Shown in pieces: positions 1 to 6,556 of a stretch of 6,927 nucleotides of DNA (position 1 is the first letter of the stretch; the number at the start of each line of letters is the position of its first letter). The position numbers and the translations under genes are program-made. The notes under the pieces are model-generated. The model was not told where the DNA came from and made no database searches. It was given only the letters and a program-made list of their open reading frames with translations. Origin of the DNA: Candidatus Aminicenantota bacterium (GTDB lineage: Bacteria; Acidobacteriota; Aminicenantia; Aminicenantales; Aminicenantaceae); assembly GCA_030627155.1 (NCBI GenBank), contig DAOUSP010000065.1, positions 1 to 6,927 of the forward strand, in the 5' to 3' direction.

Positions 1-2324
1 AGCTAAAAGATGTAGCACGCATTTTCCCTTCTTATACAGATATTTATTATATAAATAGAATAAATGGGCAACCCACTATCCGTCTTCTCATCCAAAAAGA
101 AAGGGGAACGAGTACTCTGAAAGTAGCAAAAGCCGTAAAGCAGAAAATAGAGGAAATCAAAAAAACTCTTCCTCCAGACCTGATTTTTAGAGTCGTGGAT
201 GATGAAAGCAAGGAGATACAGGAAAATCTTAAAGAGCTTTACTTGCTTATTGCCATCATTATCTCTGTCATTTTCGTGCTTGTGTTTTTGGTGTTACAAA
301 GCGTCAAGCCTTCTATTCTGGTCTTGTCGTCCATTGTTTTTTCTGTTTTTATTACTTTTAATCTCATTTATTTTTTCAAGATTTCTATAAACATGTTGAC
401 CCTGGGCGGACTTGCCTTAGGTTTCGGCCTTTTTGTCGATAACTCTATTGTGGTATTTGAGAATGTGCTGCGTCTGAAAGAAAAAAAAGTACCGCCTGTA
501 CAGGCAGCAGTACAGGGAGCCAAAGAGGTGTTTCTTCCTGTTTTGGCATCCACCCTTACTACAATAAGTGTTTTCTTTTCATTCGCTTATTTTCAGGGAA
601 GGCTGAGAATATTTTATCTGCCTTTAGCGATTGTCATATCTTCTGCTCTGGCAGCTTCGCTTTTTGTGTCTTTTTCTTTGATACCAGCCCTTAGCCCGAA
701 AATGCTGGAAAAACTAAGGAAAGAGAAAAAAGAGAGGTTCAGGGAGGCCTATGAGAAAATATTGAAAAAGCTTCTTGGCCATCCTGTGGAGGTCATCCTT
801 ATTATTGGGGTTATTTTTTATGGAACCTACAAATGGTTCAGATCTGAAGTAACACTTGGAGAGTTTTTTAGATGGTATTCAAAAGAAAGACTTGTAGTCT
901 CTATCAGTACACCTCCAGGAACAGATATAGAAGACACAGATACAGTAGTAAAAAAATTCGAACAAAGAATATTGGAAAAAAAATATGAGAAAGAAATCAA
1001 TTCTTCTATTTCTCCAGAGCATGCAAGCATTGTTATATCATTTCCTCCTCAAATCGAGAACTCATTTCGGCCTTATCTTCTGAAGGAAGAATTAATACAA
1101 CTGGCAACAAATTTTGCGGGCATTGGAGTCGGGATTTACGGGTTTGACCCCCAAGGTTATTATTCCAGTTTTGGAAGCGGAACATATTATGATTCCCGAA
1201 TAAAATTCTATGGTTATAACCTGAAAAAGTTAAAAGAAATCACTGCTTCTCTTGAGAGGTCATTAAAGACGAACCCGAGAATAAAGGAAGTCAGAATTGT
1301 CTCGAGTCGCTATGGCTGGTGGCGGCTTGATTCCTTCGAATATATTTTAAAAATCAATAAGGATAAATTGAGGAAGTATGATGTTGACCCTCAGTATCTT
1401 TATTTTTTCATTTCTTCATTTATTCAAGGAAGAGTGCTCTACCCACTAAGAGTAAGAATGGAAGGCAAGGAAATAGAGCTCTCCTTGAAGTTCCCAGAAG
1501 CAGCCAGGATGGATTTTAAGGATCTTCAGGATACATTTATTCATACGCGTAAAGGGGAGTATCTAAGGTTAGGAGAAATATCTAACATAGAAGAAAGACC
1601 GATTGCAGGGTCAATCGATAGGGAAAATCAGCAGTTTCAGCAAACAGTAATGTGGGAATTTAGAGGGCCATACAAAGCTGCAGAGAAATATAAAAAAGCA
1701 GTCTATGAAAAGCTTCAACTTCCTCCAGGTTTTTCAGCTTCATTGGAGGAAGAATTGTGGATGACAACTGAGGAAAAAGGGCAGATAAAATTTGCTATCA
1801 TAATTTCACTTGTAATCATCTTTATGATTCTTGCTGCTTTGTATGAGTCGTTTATCCAGCCGTTTTTTATCCTTCTGGCTGTCCCGCTGGCCCTAATCGG
1901 AGTTTTTGTAGCTTTTGTCATTGCGGATTTTCCGTTTGATTCCTCGGCTTACGTTGGAGTAATCCTTCTTGGAGGAATTGTTGTCAATAATTCCATCCTT
2001 CTGGTTGATCATATCAACCTGAAGAGAAAACAAGGTCTTTCTCTCTTCGATGCCGTGCTGAAAGGTTCACGAGAAAGAATACGCCCTATCTTTATGACAA
2101 CCAGCACAACAGTTCTTGGAATGCTGCCTTTGGTACTTATTCAATTGGAAGCAGGTAGAAGACGGATTTGGTCATCTTTAGCTCTCTCAACGGTTGGAGG
2201 GCTTATTAGCTCAACAGTTTTTATCCTTATTGTGATACCTATATTTTATTATCATGGCGACCGCCTTAGCGAATGGTTCCAAAATAGAATACTGGAACTC
2301 AGGAAAGTGTGGAAAAGCTTTTAA
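1..2324 (+). CDS. RND-family efflux transporter, AcrB/HAE1 type, 5'-truncated by window edge
   Basis: This is an inner-membrane pump subunit that normally exports drugs, lipids or other hydrophobic compounds by proton antiport, together with a periplasmic adaptor and an outer-membrane channel; neither partner is in the window. The frame is open from base 3, giving 773 visible residues; the family usually has about 1020-1080, so roughly 250-300 N-terminal residues (TM1 and much of the first periplasmic domain) lie outside. A GTG at 195 is internal, because the upstream residues continue the porter domain. Visible in order: end of the first periplasmic loop, TM2-TM6 (about 245-700), TM7 (about 790-835), the second periplasmic domain (about 850-1785), TM8-TM12 (about 1790-2250) and a short cytoplasmic tail. 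The TM4 motif VDNSIVVFEN (435-464) and TM10 motif VNNSILLVD (1983-2009) are hallmarks of the family. Asn stands at the positions of AcrB D408 and K940, while D407, R971 and T978 equivalents are kept. Family assignment is secure; the substrate is unknown. Confidence 0.95.
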   Translation, partial: LKDVARIFPSYTDIYYINRINGQPTIRLLIQKERGTSTLKVAKAVKQKIEEIKKTLPPDLIFRVVDDESKEIQENLKELYLLIAIIISVIFVLVFLVLQSVKPSILVLSSIVFSVFITFNLIYFFKISINMLTLGGLALGFGLFVDNSIVVFENVLRLKEKKVPPVQAAVQGAKEVFLPVLASTLTTISVFFSFAYFQGRLRIFYLPLAIVISSALAASLFVSFSLIPALSPKMLEKLRKEKKERFREAYEKILKKLLGHPVEVILIIGVIFYGTYKWFRSEVTLGEFFRWYSKERLVVSISTPPGTDIEDTDTVVKKFEQRILEKKYEKEINSSISPEHASIVISFPPQIENSFRPYLLKEELIQLATNFAGIGVGIYGFDPQGYYSSFGSGTYYDSRIKFYGYNLKKLKEITASLERSLKTNPRIKEVRIVSSRYGWWRLDSFEYILKINKDKLRKYDVDPQYLYFFISSFIQGRVLYPLRVRMEGKEIELSLKFPEAARMDFKDLQDTFIHTRKGEYLRLGEISNIEERPIAGSIDRENQQFQQTVMWEFRGPYKAAEKYKKAVYEKLQLPPGFSASLEEELWMTTEEKGQIKFAIIISLVIIFMILAALYESFIQPFFILLAVPLALIGVFVAFVIADFPFDSSAYVGVILLGGIVVNNSILLVDHINLKRKQGLSLFDAVLKGSRERIRPIFMTTSTTVLGMLPLVLIQLEAGRRRIWSSLALSTVGGLISSTVFILIVIPIFYYHGDRLSEWFQNRILELRKVWKSF

Positions 2325-2343
2325 AGGATTTGAAATAATCATT

Positions 2344-2372
2344 TTGATTTAAAAGTCTTTTTTTGCTATAAA
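2344..2372 (+). promoter_or_regulatory. Predicted sigma70-type promoter of the PLP enzyme gene
   Basis: A -35-like TTGATT (2344-2349) and a -10-like TATAAA (2367-2372) are separated by exactly 17 bases, matching consensus at 4/6 and 5/6 positions. Transcription would start near 2379, leaving an untranslated leader of about 12 bases before the ATG at 2392 that just contains the ribosome binding site. It lies after the RND stop codon, so the PLP gene can be expressed independently of the pump. The region is AT-rich, so a chance match is possible. Confidence 0.5.
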
Positions 2373-2381
2373 AATTTCTAT

Positions 2382-2388
2382 GGGAGGG
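2382..2388 (+). promoter_or_regulatory. Shine-Dalgarno site that decides the start of the PLP enzyme
   Basis: The purine run GGGAGGG contains GGAGG (2383-2387) four bases before the ATG at 2392. An in-frame ATG at 2380 overlaps the beginning of this run, has no Shine-Dalgarno of its own and would sit at the predicted transcription start. The start at 2392 is therefore preferred. Confidence 0.75.
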
Positions 2389-2391
2389 ATA

Positions 2392-3465
2392 ATGAATGCT
2401 TTTTCTGTTGATACACTTAAAGAAAGGATAAAGAAATATCCGAAAAAAAATTTGATTCATCTGCCCACGCCCTTGCAAAGATTAGACCATCTATCCGAAG
2501 CCCTTGGTGGGCCGGAAATATTCATGAAACGTGATGACCTAACAGGCCTTGCATTTGGTGGAAATAAATCCCGTAAATTGGAATTCATCATTCAAGATGT
2601 CTTGAAAAAAAATGCCGACGTCATTGTCACATGGGCAAGTTTGCAATCGAATTGGTGCCTTCAGACTGCTGCAGCAGCGAGAGAAATTGGCATTACTCCA
2701 GTCCTTGTTCTCTTTAAGACTTATGACTTGCCTGAAGAATATGATGGAAATCTCCTTCTTGATTTTATCTTGAGAGCAGACATCAGAATCATGGATGCAG
2801 AAAAAGGAAAGATCATGAAACAAGAAGATGTTGCAGACATTATTGATAAGATTGTCCTCGAACTTAAAGAGAAAGGTCATTCCCCTTACGTGGCTCCTAT
2901 TGGAGGCTCAATGGTTGGGGGCTCTATGGATAAACCATTAGGAGCGATTGCATATGTAAATGCAGCCGCAGAAATAGTAGAACAGGTGGAAAACGAGGGT
3001 ATCCGAGTGGATCATATTATCCATGCTTCAGGTTCTGGTGGGACACAGGCAGGATTGGTTGTTGGCACCAAAGCTCTTGGCAGGGATATTAAAGTCTCAG
3101 GCATAAGTGTTTCTGATGAGAAGGAAGCTTACAGTAAGGAAATCCTCACAATTGCAAGAGATACTGTTGAAGCATTACATTTGGAACTTATAGTAGAGGA
3201 CGAAGATATTATTGTAATTGATGAGTACATCAAAGAGGGATATGGAGTCATCAACAGGGAAGTCTCCGAAGCTATTCGCTTTATGGCATTGAAAGAAGGA
3301 ATTTTTCTTGATCCAGTATATACAGGCAAAGCCATGGTGGCATTAATTGACCTTATTAAGAAAGGATGCTTTACAAAAGACGAGCAAATACTATTTATTC
3401 ATACAGGAGGAACACCCGCCCTTTTTCCAAATAAATATAAAATTACCGAATTCCTCAGCCAATAA
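2392..3465 (+). CDS. PLP-dependent D-cysteine desulfhydrase / ACC-deaminase family enzyme
   Basis: This is a cytoplasmic fold-type II PLP enzyme of 357 residues with the start chosen here. The closest described activity is D-cysteine desulfhydrase, which converts D-cysteine to pyruvate, ammonia and H2S. Visible motifs: MKRDDLTGLAFGGNKSRKLE with the Schiff-base lysine at K59, the QSN triad (85-87), the phosphate-binding SGSGGTQ (213-219), DPVYTGKA (307-314) and HTGGTPALF (337-345). Residues T311 and T338 occupy the positions that are Glu and Leu in true ACC deaminases (E295, L322 of the Pseudomonas enzyme); Thr at both is the desulfhydrase pattern, so ACC deaminase is unlikely. Two oddities: the usual SNHxRQ around the QSN motif reads SNWCLQ, and the GGSN loop is enlarged to GGSMVGGSMDK. 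These may mean a different substrate (another D-amino acid, cysteate-like compound or similar), so I give no gene symbol. It follows the RND gene on the same strand with its own likely promoter, and converges on hflC. Confidence 0.88.
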   Translation: MNAFSVDTLKERIKKYPKKNLIHLPTPLQRLDHLSEALGGPEIFMKRDDLTGLAFGGNKSRKLEFIIQDVLKKNADVIVTWASLQSNWCLQTAAAAREIGITPVLVLFKTYDLPEEYDGNLLLDFILRADIRIMDAEKGKIMKQEDVADIIDKIVLELKEKGHSPYVAPIGGSMVGGSMDKPLGAIAYVNAAAEIVEQVENEGIRVDHIIHASGSGGTQAGLVVGTKALGRDIKVSGISVSDEKEAYSKEILTIARDTVEALHLELIVEDEDIIVIDEYIKEGYGVINREVSEAIRFMALKEGIFLDPVYTGKAMVALIDLIKKGCFTKDEQILFIHTGGTPALFPNKYKITEFLSQ

Positions 3466-3520
3466 ACCTGAATAATCCTGATTTAATTACAAGCGTTGCA
3501 ACGTCGAATGATCGTGAAAT

Positions 3521-4465
3521 CTATTTTTTTGTGCTTTTCAAATATTTAAAGTACTCTGAATCAGTAGAGAGAAGCAGCCATGTTTGTTTAGTCAGTGTTG
3601 TGCGGTATGTTTCAAGAGTTTTCATGAATTGATAGAATTCAGGGTCCAGATTGTATGCCTTCGCATAAATTCTTGTGGCTTCTCCGTCGGCTTTTCCTTT
3701 TATTTCCTGGGCAGTACGGTAAGCTTCAGAAGTGATCTTTTTTAACTCCCGCTCTTTCTGGCCGCGAATTTCAGCACTCTTCCCGTCTCCTTCAGATCGG
3801 TATTTTGAAGCGATTCTTTGCCTTTCTGCTATCATCCGGTCAAAGACTTTACGCTGCACTTCATCGACGTAATTTACCCTTTTGATGCGGACATCTTTAA
3901 GTTCAATGCCGAATTCAGAGGTTATTTTGGAAGAGTTATCTAAAATGATTTGAGCTATCTTTTCTCTTCCGGTCTCGATTTTTTGAATCAAGGTCGCAAT
4001 ATCGAGAATGGCAATTTCTTCTGTTATTTCAAATTCCCGGTTAGTAGAACGGACAATTTCTATTAAGTCAAAATTAGCGATGGCATTTCTGGTTTCACCG
4101 TCTATGATGTCATCTAACCTGGATTGTGCTCCTCGTTCATCTCGTACTCTTTGAAAGAAAACAAGAGGGCTTTTGATTCGCCAGCGAGCATAGGTGTCCA
4201 CCCAGATGTATTTTTTGTCTTTGGTTGGAATCTGATTGGCATCTCCGTCCCATTCAAGCCACCGTTTCTCAAAGTAATTTGCTTTCTGTATGAAAGGGAC
4301 TTTTACATGAAGTCCAGGGCTTGTAATTGTCTCACCTTTTGGATCACCAAATTGTGTGATTATAACCTGATTGGTTTCCGAAACTATGAAAAAAGCGTCG
4401 ATGAGTAAAATGAAAAACAGGAAGATGACTGCAGTAATTAAGATATTTCTTGTTGACTTGGTCAT
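3521..4465 (-). CDS. hflC: HflC, SPFH/band 7 membrane protein (FtsH-associated)
   Basis: HflC forms with HflK a large membrane-anchored cage, facing the periplasm in E. coli, that surrounds and modulates the FtsH AAA protease. The 314-residue product has a short basic N-terminus, one transmembrane anchor (about residues 9-28) and the SPFH domain beginning ETNQVIITQFGDP. Typical HflC landmarks follow: SPGLHVKVPFI (49-59), the EWDGDANQIPTKDKKYIWVD stretch (71-90), a Lys/Arg/Glu-rich helical region (about 200-265), and a C-terminal segment with DPEFYQFMKTLETYR. The length is near the usual 290-330. The start is secure: GAGGAGGTG (4479-4471) lies five bases before the ATG. That ATG overlaps the hflK stop as ATGA (4465-4462), which implies translational coupling in a bicistronic hflK-hflC unit, the order also seen in E. 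coli. No ftsH is in the window. Confidence 0.95.
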   Translation of the reverse strand: MTKSTRNILITAVIFLFFILLIDAFFIVSETNQVIITQFGDPKGETITSPGLHVKVPFIQKANYFEKRWLEWDGDANQIPTKDKKYIWVDTYARWRIKSPLVFFQRVRDERGAQSRLDDIIDGETRNAIANFDLIEIVRSTNREFEITEEIAILDIATLIQKIETGREKIAQIILDNSSKITSEFGIELKDVRIKRVNYVDEVQRKVFDRMIAERQRIASKYRSEGDGKSAEIRGQKERELKKITSEAYRTAQEIKGKADGEATRIYAKAYNLDPEFYQFMKTLETYRTTLTKQTWLLLSTDSEYFKYLKSTKK

Positions 4466-5439
4466 TTTTTCACCTCCTCGCCGAGATTGAGTAGAGGTAT
4501 GACATTTTTCTGCTTCTCATCCAGGATGATTTTTCTCTCAATGTTTGGGAGAATATCATTGATGGCTTCAAGAAACAGTCGTTTCCGTGTGACAAGTGGG
4601 GCCCGTGCATATTCCTTGTATATCGATATGAAACGGTTGGCATCTCCTTTGGCATTGTTAACCCTTTCCATGGCATAACCTTCAGCAGCCATTATCATCT
4701 GGTTTGCTTCACCTGTTGCCTTGGGTATTTCCTTATTGTATTCTGACCAGGATTCATTTATTTTTCTCTCTTTTTCCTGAAGGGCTTCATTTACTTCATT
4801 AAATGCAGGCTTTACTTGGTCAGGAGGATTGACATCTTGGAGAATAAGCTGATTGACTTCAATACCAATCTCGTAGAGGTCACATAGCTTTTGGAGATCT
4901 TCTTTGGCTTCCATTGCAATACGTGCTCTTCCGATTGTAATAACTTCGTCTACAGAGTTGTCGCCTATAATCTTTCTCACTATCGCTTCATTCATGTAGC
5001 GAAACGTGGAAGTGGCATCTCTAATTTTAAACAGGTATTTATATGGGTCTCTTATCTTGTACTGGACAATCCATTCGACAACAGCCACATTCAAGTCGCC
5101 TGTGAGCATGATAGCTTCTCTTATGGTTTCTGCTGTGGATCTGTACTCAGTCCGTATTCCTGGCTTTTCGGTCCGGAAGCCAAATTCCAATTTCAATTGC
5201 CTCTGTACAGGGACTTTGGTTAGTGTTTCAATGCCAAGTGGAAGCTTGAGATGAAGGCCTGGATCTGTAGTCCTTACGAATTTTCCGAAACGAAGAATCA
5301 CTCCCATCTCTTCAGGTCTGATTTGATAGAAAGACCCAAAAAGAATGACTACTACAACAACAAGCACAATAACGATTTTAATGACTCCAGGTTTGATTTT
5401 GGGAAGTTTAAATTCCATAGTTGGAAAGTCATTACTCAT
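4462..5439 (-). CDS. hflK: HflK, SPFH/band 7 membrane protein (FtsH-associated)
   Basis: HflK is the partner of HflC in the membrane complex that regulates FtsH proteolysis and membrane protein quality control. The product has 325 residues, shorter than E. coli HflK (about 419) chiefly because it lacks the long Gly-rich cytoplasmic N-terminus; many non-enterobacterial HflK proteins are similarly compact. About 19 N-terminal residues precede one very hydrophobic Val/Ile-rich transmembrane segment (about 20-40). The SPFH domain starts at YQIRPEEMGVILRFGKF (38-54) with DPGLHLKLPLGIE (59-71). A charged helical region (about 200-265, with NPPDQVKPAFNEVNEALQEK) and the C-terminal APLVTRKRLFLEAIN motif are typical of HflK. 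AGGAGG (5450-5445) five bases before the ATG supports the start. It is transcribed just ahead of hflC and overlaps it by four bases. The 167-base spacer from era and a possible promoter there suggest that hflKC is its own transcription unit. Confidence 0.95.
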   Translation of the reverse strand: MSNDFPTMEFKLPKIKPGVIKIVIVLVVVVVILFGSFYQIRPEEMGVILRFGKFVRTTDPGLHLKLPLGIETLTKVPVQRQLKLEFGFRTEKPGIRTEYRSTAETIREAIMLTGDLNVAVVEWIVQYKIRDPYKYLFKIRDATSTFRYMNEAIVRKIIGDNSVDEVITIGRARIAMEAKEDLQKLCDLYEIGIEVNQLILQDVNPPDQVKPAFNEVNEALQEKERKINESWSEYNKEIPKATGEANQMIMAAEGYAMERVNNAKGDANRFISIYKEYARAPLVTRKRLFLEAINDILPNIERKIILDEKQKNVIPLLNLGEEVKK

Positions 5440-5469
5440 AAAAACCTCCTTTAAGGATGTTTACTTTTA

Positions 5470-5500
5470 ATTATACTAACACAGCCATTTCTTTTTTTAA
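5470..5500 (-). promoter_or_regulatory. Possible promoter of hflKC
   Basis: On the minus strand a perfect -10 hexamer TATAAT lies at 5475-5470. Transcription would begin near 5463, giving a leader of about 24 bases with the strong AGGAGG before hflK. The -35 is poor: the best candidate is TTAAAA (5500-5495, 4/6 to TTGACA) at a long 19-base spacing. The call therefore rests on the -10 and its position. The -35 candidate falls inside a 16-base palindrome. Confidence 0.4.
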
Positions 5501-5510
5501 AGCTTTAAAA
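5495..5510. repeat. Perfect 16-base palindrome upstream of hflK
   Basis: TTTTAAAGCTTTAAAA is its own reverse complement, centred between 5502 and 5503, where the -35 region of the predicted hflKC promoter would lie. With no loop and little GC it is not a terminator hairpin; a dimeric regulator's operator is possible. In sequence this AT-rich a chance palindrome of this length is unlikely but not excluded. Confidence 0.45.
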
Positions 5511-5606
5511 TCAAATCATCATAGAATATGTATAAATAACTTGGCAGGTATAGAAAACAAAATCTGTTCGATTTATATAGGAAAGCACCTTTACTTTTAC
5601 TTTTTT

Positions 5607-6536
5607 TTACTGCCTTTCGATTAAATCCAGAACATCCGCAGAATCGCGCCATTTTTCTTTGACTTTGACTTTTAAATCGAGGTAAACCTTTGCTCCCAAT
5701 ATTCGTTCTATTTCCCTGCGGGCTTCTGTCCCAATTGTTTTTATCAAACTCCCTCTTTTTCCAATAATGATTTTGCGATGGTTATCTTTCTCCACAAAGA
5801 TGGATGCCTGAATATATTTCTTTATTTTTCCATTGAATGAAGTCGTATCCTTTTTAGGGATCTTGATGATTGAGCTTGCTGGGGCCTCATCAAAATAATC
5901 GATATAGACTGCCGTTGTAAAAGGAAGCTCTTTGTGGACGTGCTGAAGGACTTTTTCGCGTATTATCTCTGATAAAAGAAATTTTTGGGATTGAACAGAT
6001 AGATCGTCATCTGCATAAAGCTTTTCAGATTCTGGGAGGTGTTCATAAATCTTTTCTTCAAAAACATTCAGGTTTGTTCCCTTAAGTGCGGAGATTGGGA
6101 TGATTTCTTTAAAATCCAAAAGGTCTTTATACTTGTCGATTATAAGTAGAATCTTTTCTTTTTTGACAATATCTACCTTGTTGATGAGCAGGAATATTGG
6201 AGTTGATGTTTTTTTTAGGTTCTCAATTACAAACTCGTCACCATGCCCGAACTTCAATGACGCATCGATTAAAAGGCAGATGAGGTCAGAGGTTTCCATG
6301 GCAGATTCCACGAACTTCATCATCCTTTTATTGAGTTTGTGAAGTGGTCTATGGATGCCAGGGTTATCTATAAATATAATCTGCCCTTTTTCTGTTGTTT
6401 TTATTCCGAGAATACTGGTTCGTGTTGTCTGCGGCTTTTCAGAAATAATAGCGACTTTATAGCCAAGGATATTGTTTAGAAGGGCGGACTTGCCCACATT
6501 TGGCCTTCCTATTAGAGCAACGTAACCTGTTTTCAT
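5607..6536 (-). CDS. era: Era, GTPase for 30S ribosome assembly
   Basis: Era is an essential GTPase that binds the 3' end of 16S rRNA and helps mature the 30S subunit. The 309-residue protein shows all G motifs: G1 GRPNVGKS (10-17), G2 region TTRTS (37-41), G3 DNPG (57-60), G4 NKVD (119-122) and G5 SALKG (149-153). A C-terminal type II KH domain follows with the GKRG loop (259-262) and IGTEARREIE (268-277). Departures from the norm: G3 is DNPG where nearly all Era proteins have DTPG, and about 17 extra residues sit near 217-240, between KH-domain strands, relative to the E. coli protein as I recall it; they account for the slightly long total (the usual length is about 300). AAGGA (6547-6543) six bases before the ATG supports the start. 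It lies 20 bases after the corC-like gene on the same strand, so the two are probably cotranscribed. Confidence 0.96.
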   Translation of the reverse strand: MKTGYVALIGRPNVGKSALLNNILGYKVAIISEKPQTTRTSILGIKTTEKGQIIFIDNPGIHRPLHKLNKRMMKFVESAMETSDLICLLIDASLKFGHGDEFVIENLKKTSTPIFLLINKVDIVKKEKILLIIDKYKDLLDFKEIIPISALKGTNLNVFEEKIYEHLPESEKLYADDDLSVQSQKFLLSEIIREKVLQHVHKELPFTTAVYIDYFDEAPASSIIKIPKKDTTSFNGKIKKYIQASIFVEKDNHRKIIIGKRGSLIKTIGTEARREIERILGAKVYLDLKVKVKEKWRDSADVLDLIERQ

Positions 6537-6556
6537 ATTTAATCCTTATTTGAAAT

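Noticed and set aside
195..2324. RND gene starting at the GTG at 195
   Set aside because: The frame is open to base 3 and the upstream residues (for example GQPTIRLLIQKERG) are normal RND porter-domain sequence, so the gene starts outside the window.
2337..2364. Terminator after the RND gene: AATCA-TTT-TGATT stem followed by a T run
   Set aside because: The stem has five pairs with one GC, and the T run begins about eight bases later. It is too weak to call, and the same bases form part of the promoter-like site.
2380..2391. ATG at 2380 as start of the PLP enzyme
   Set aside because: It has no Shine-Dalgarno site, coincides with the predicted transcription start, and overlaps the purine run that serves the ATG at 2392.
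2539..2880. Antisense open frame of 113 codons within the PLP gene
   Set aside because: It is a shadow of a well-supported gene, has a Cys/Phe-rich composition unlike a real protein, and resembles no family I recognise.
3494..3503. Palindrome CGTTGCAACG in the convergent gap between the PLP gene and hflC
   Set aside because: As a hairpin it leaves only about three pairs around a TGCA loop with no adjacent U run on either strand; a 10-base palindrome alone is not persuasive as a terminator.
4891..5223. Antisense open frame of 110 codons within hflK
   Set aside because: It lies opposite conserved SPFH coding sequence and shows no recognisable motif.
5560..5574. Small hairpin AAATC-tgttc-GATTT downstream of era
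   Set aside because: Five pairs with one GC and an imperfect T stretch on the minus strand; not a credible terminator.
5586..5610. TTACTTT-like repeated runs just after the era stop codon
   Set aside because: Short low-complexity AT sequence of only two to three imperfect units; no function can be argued.
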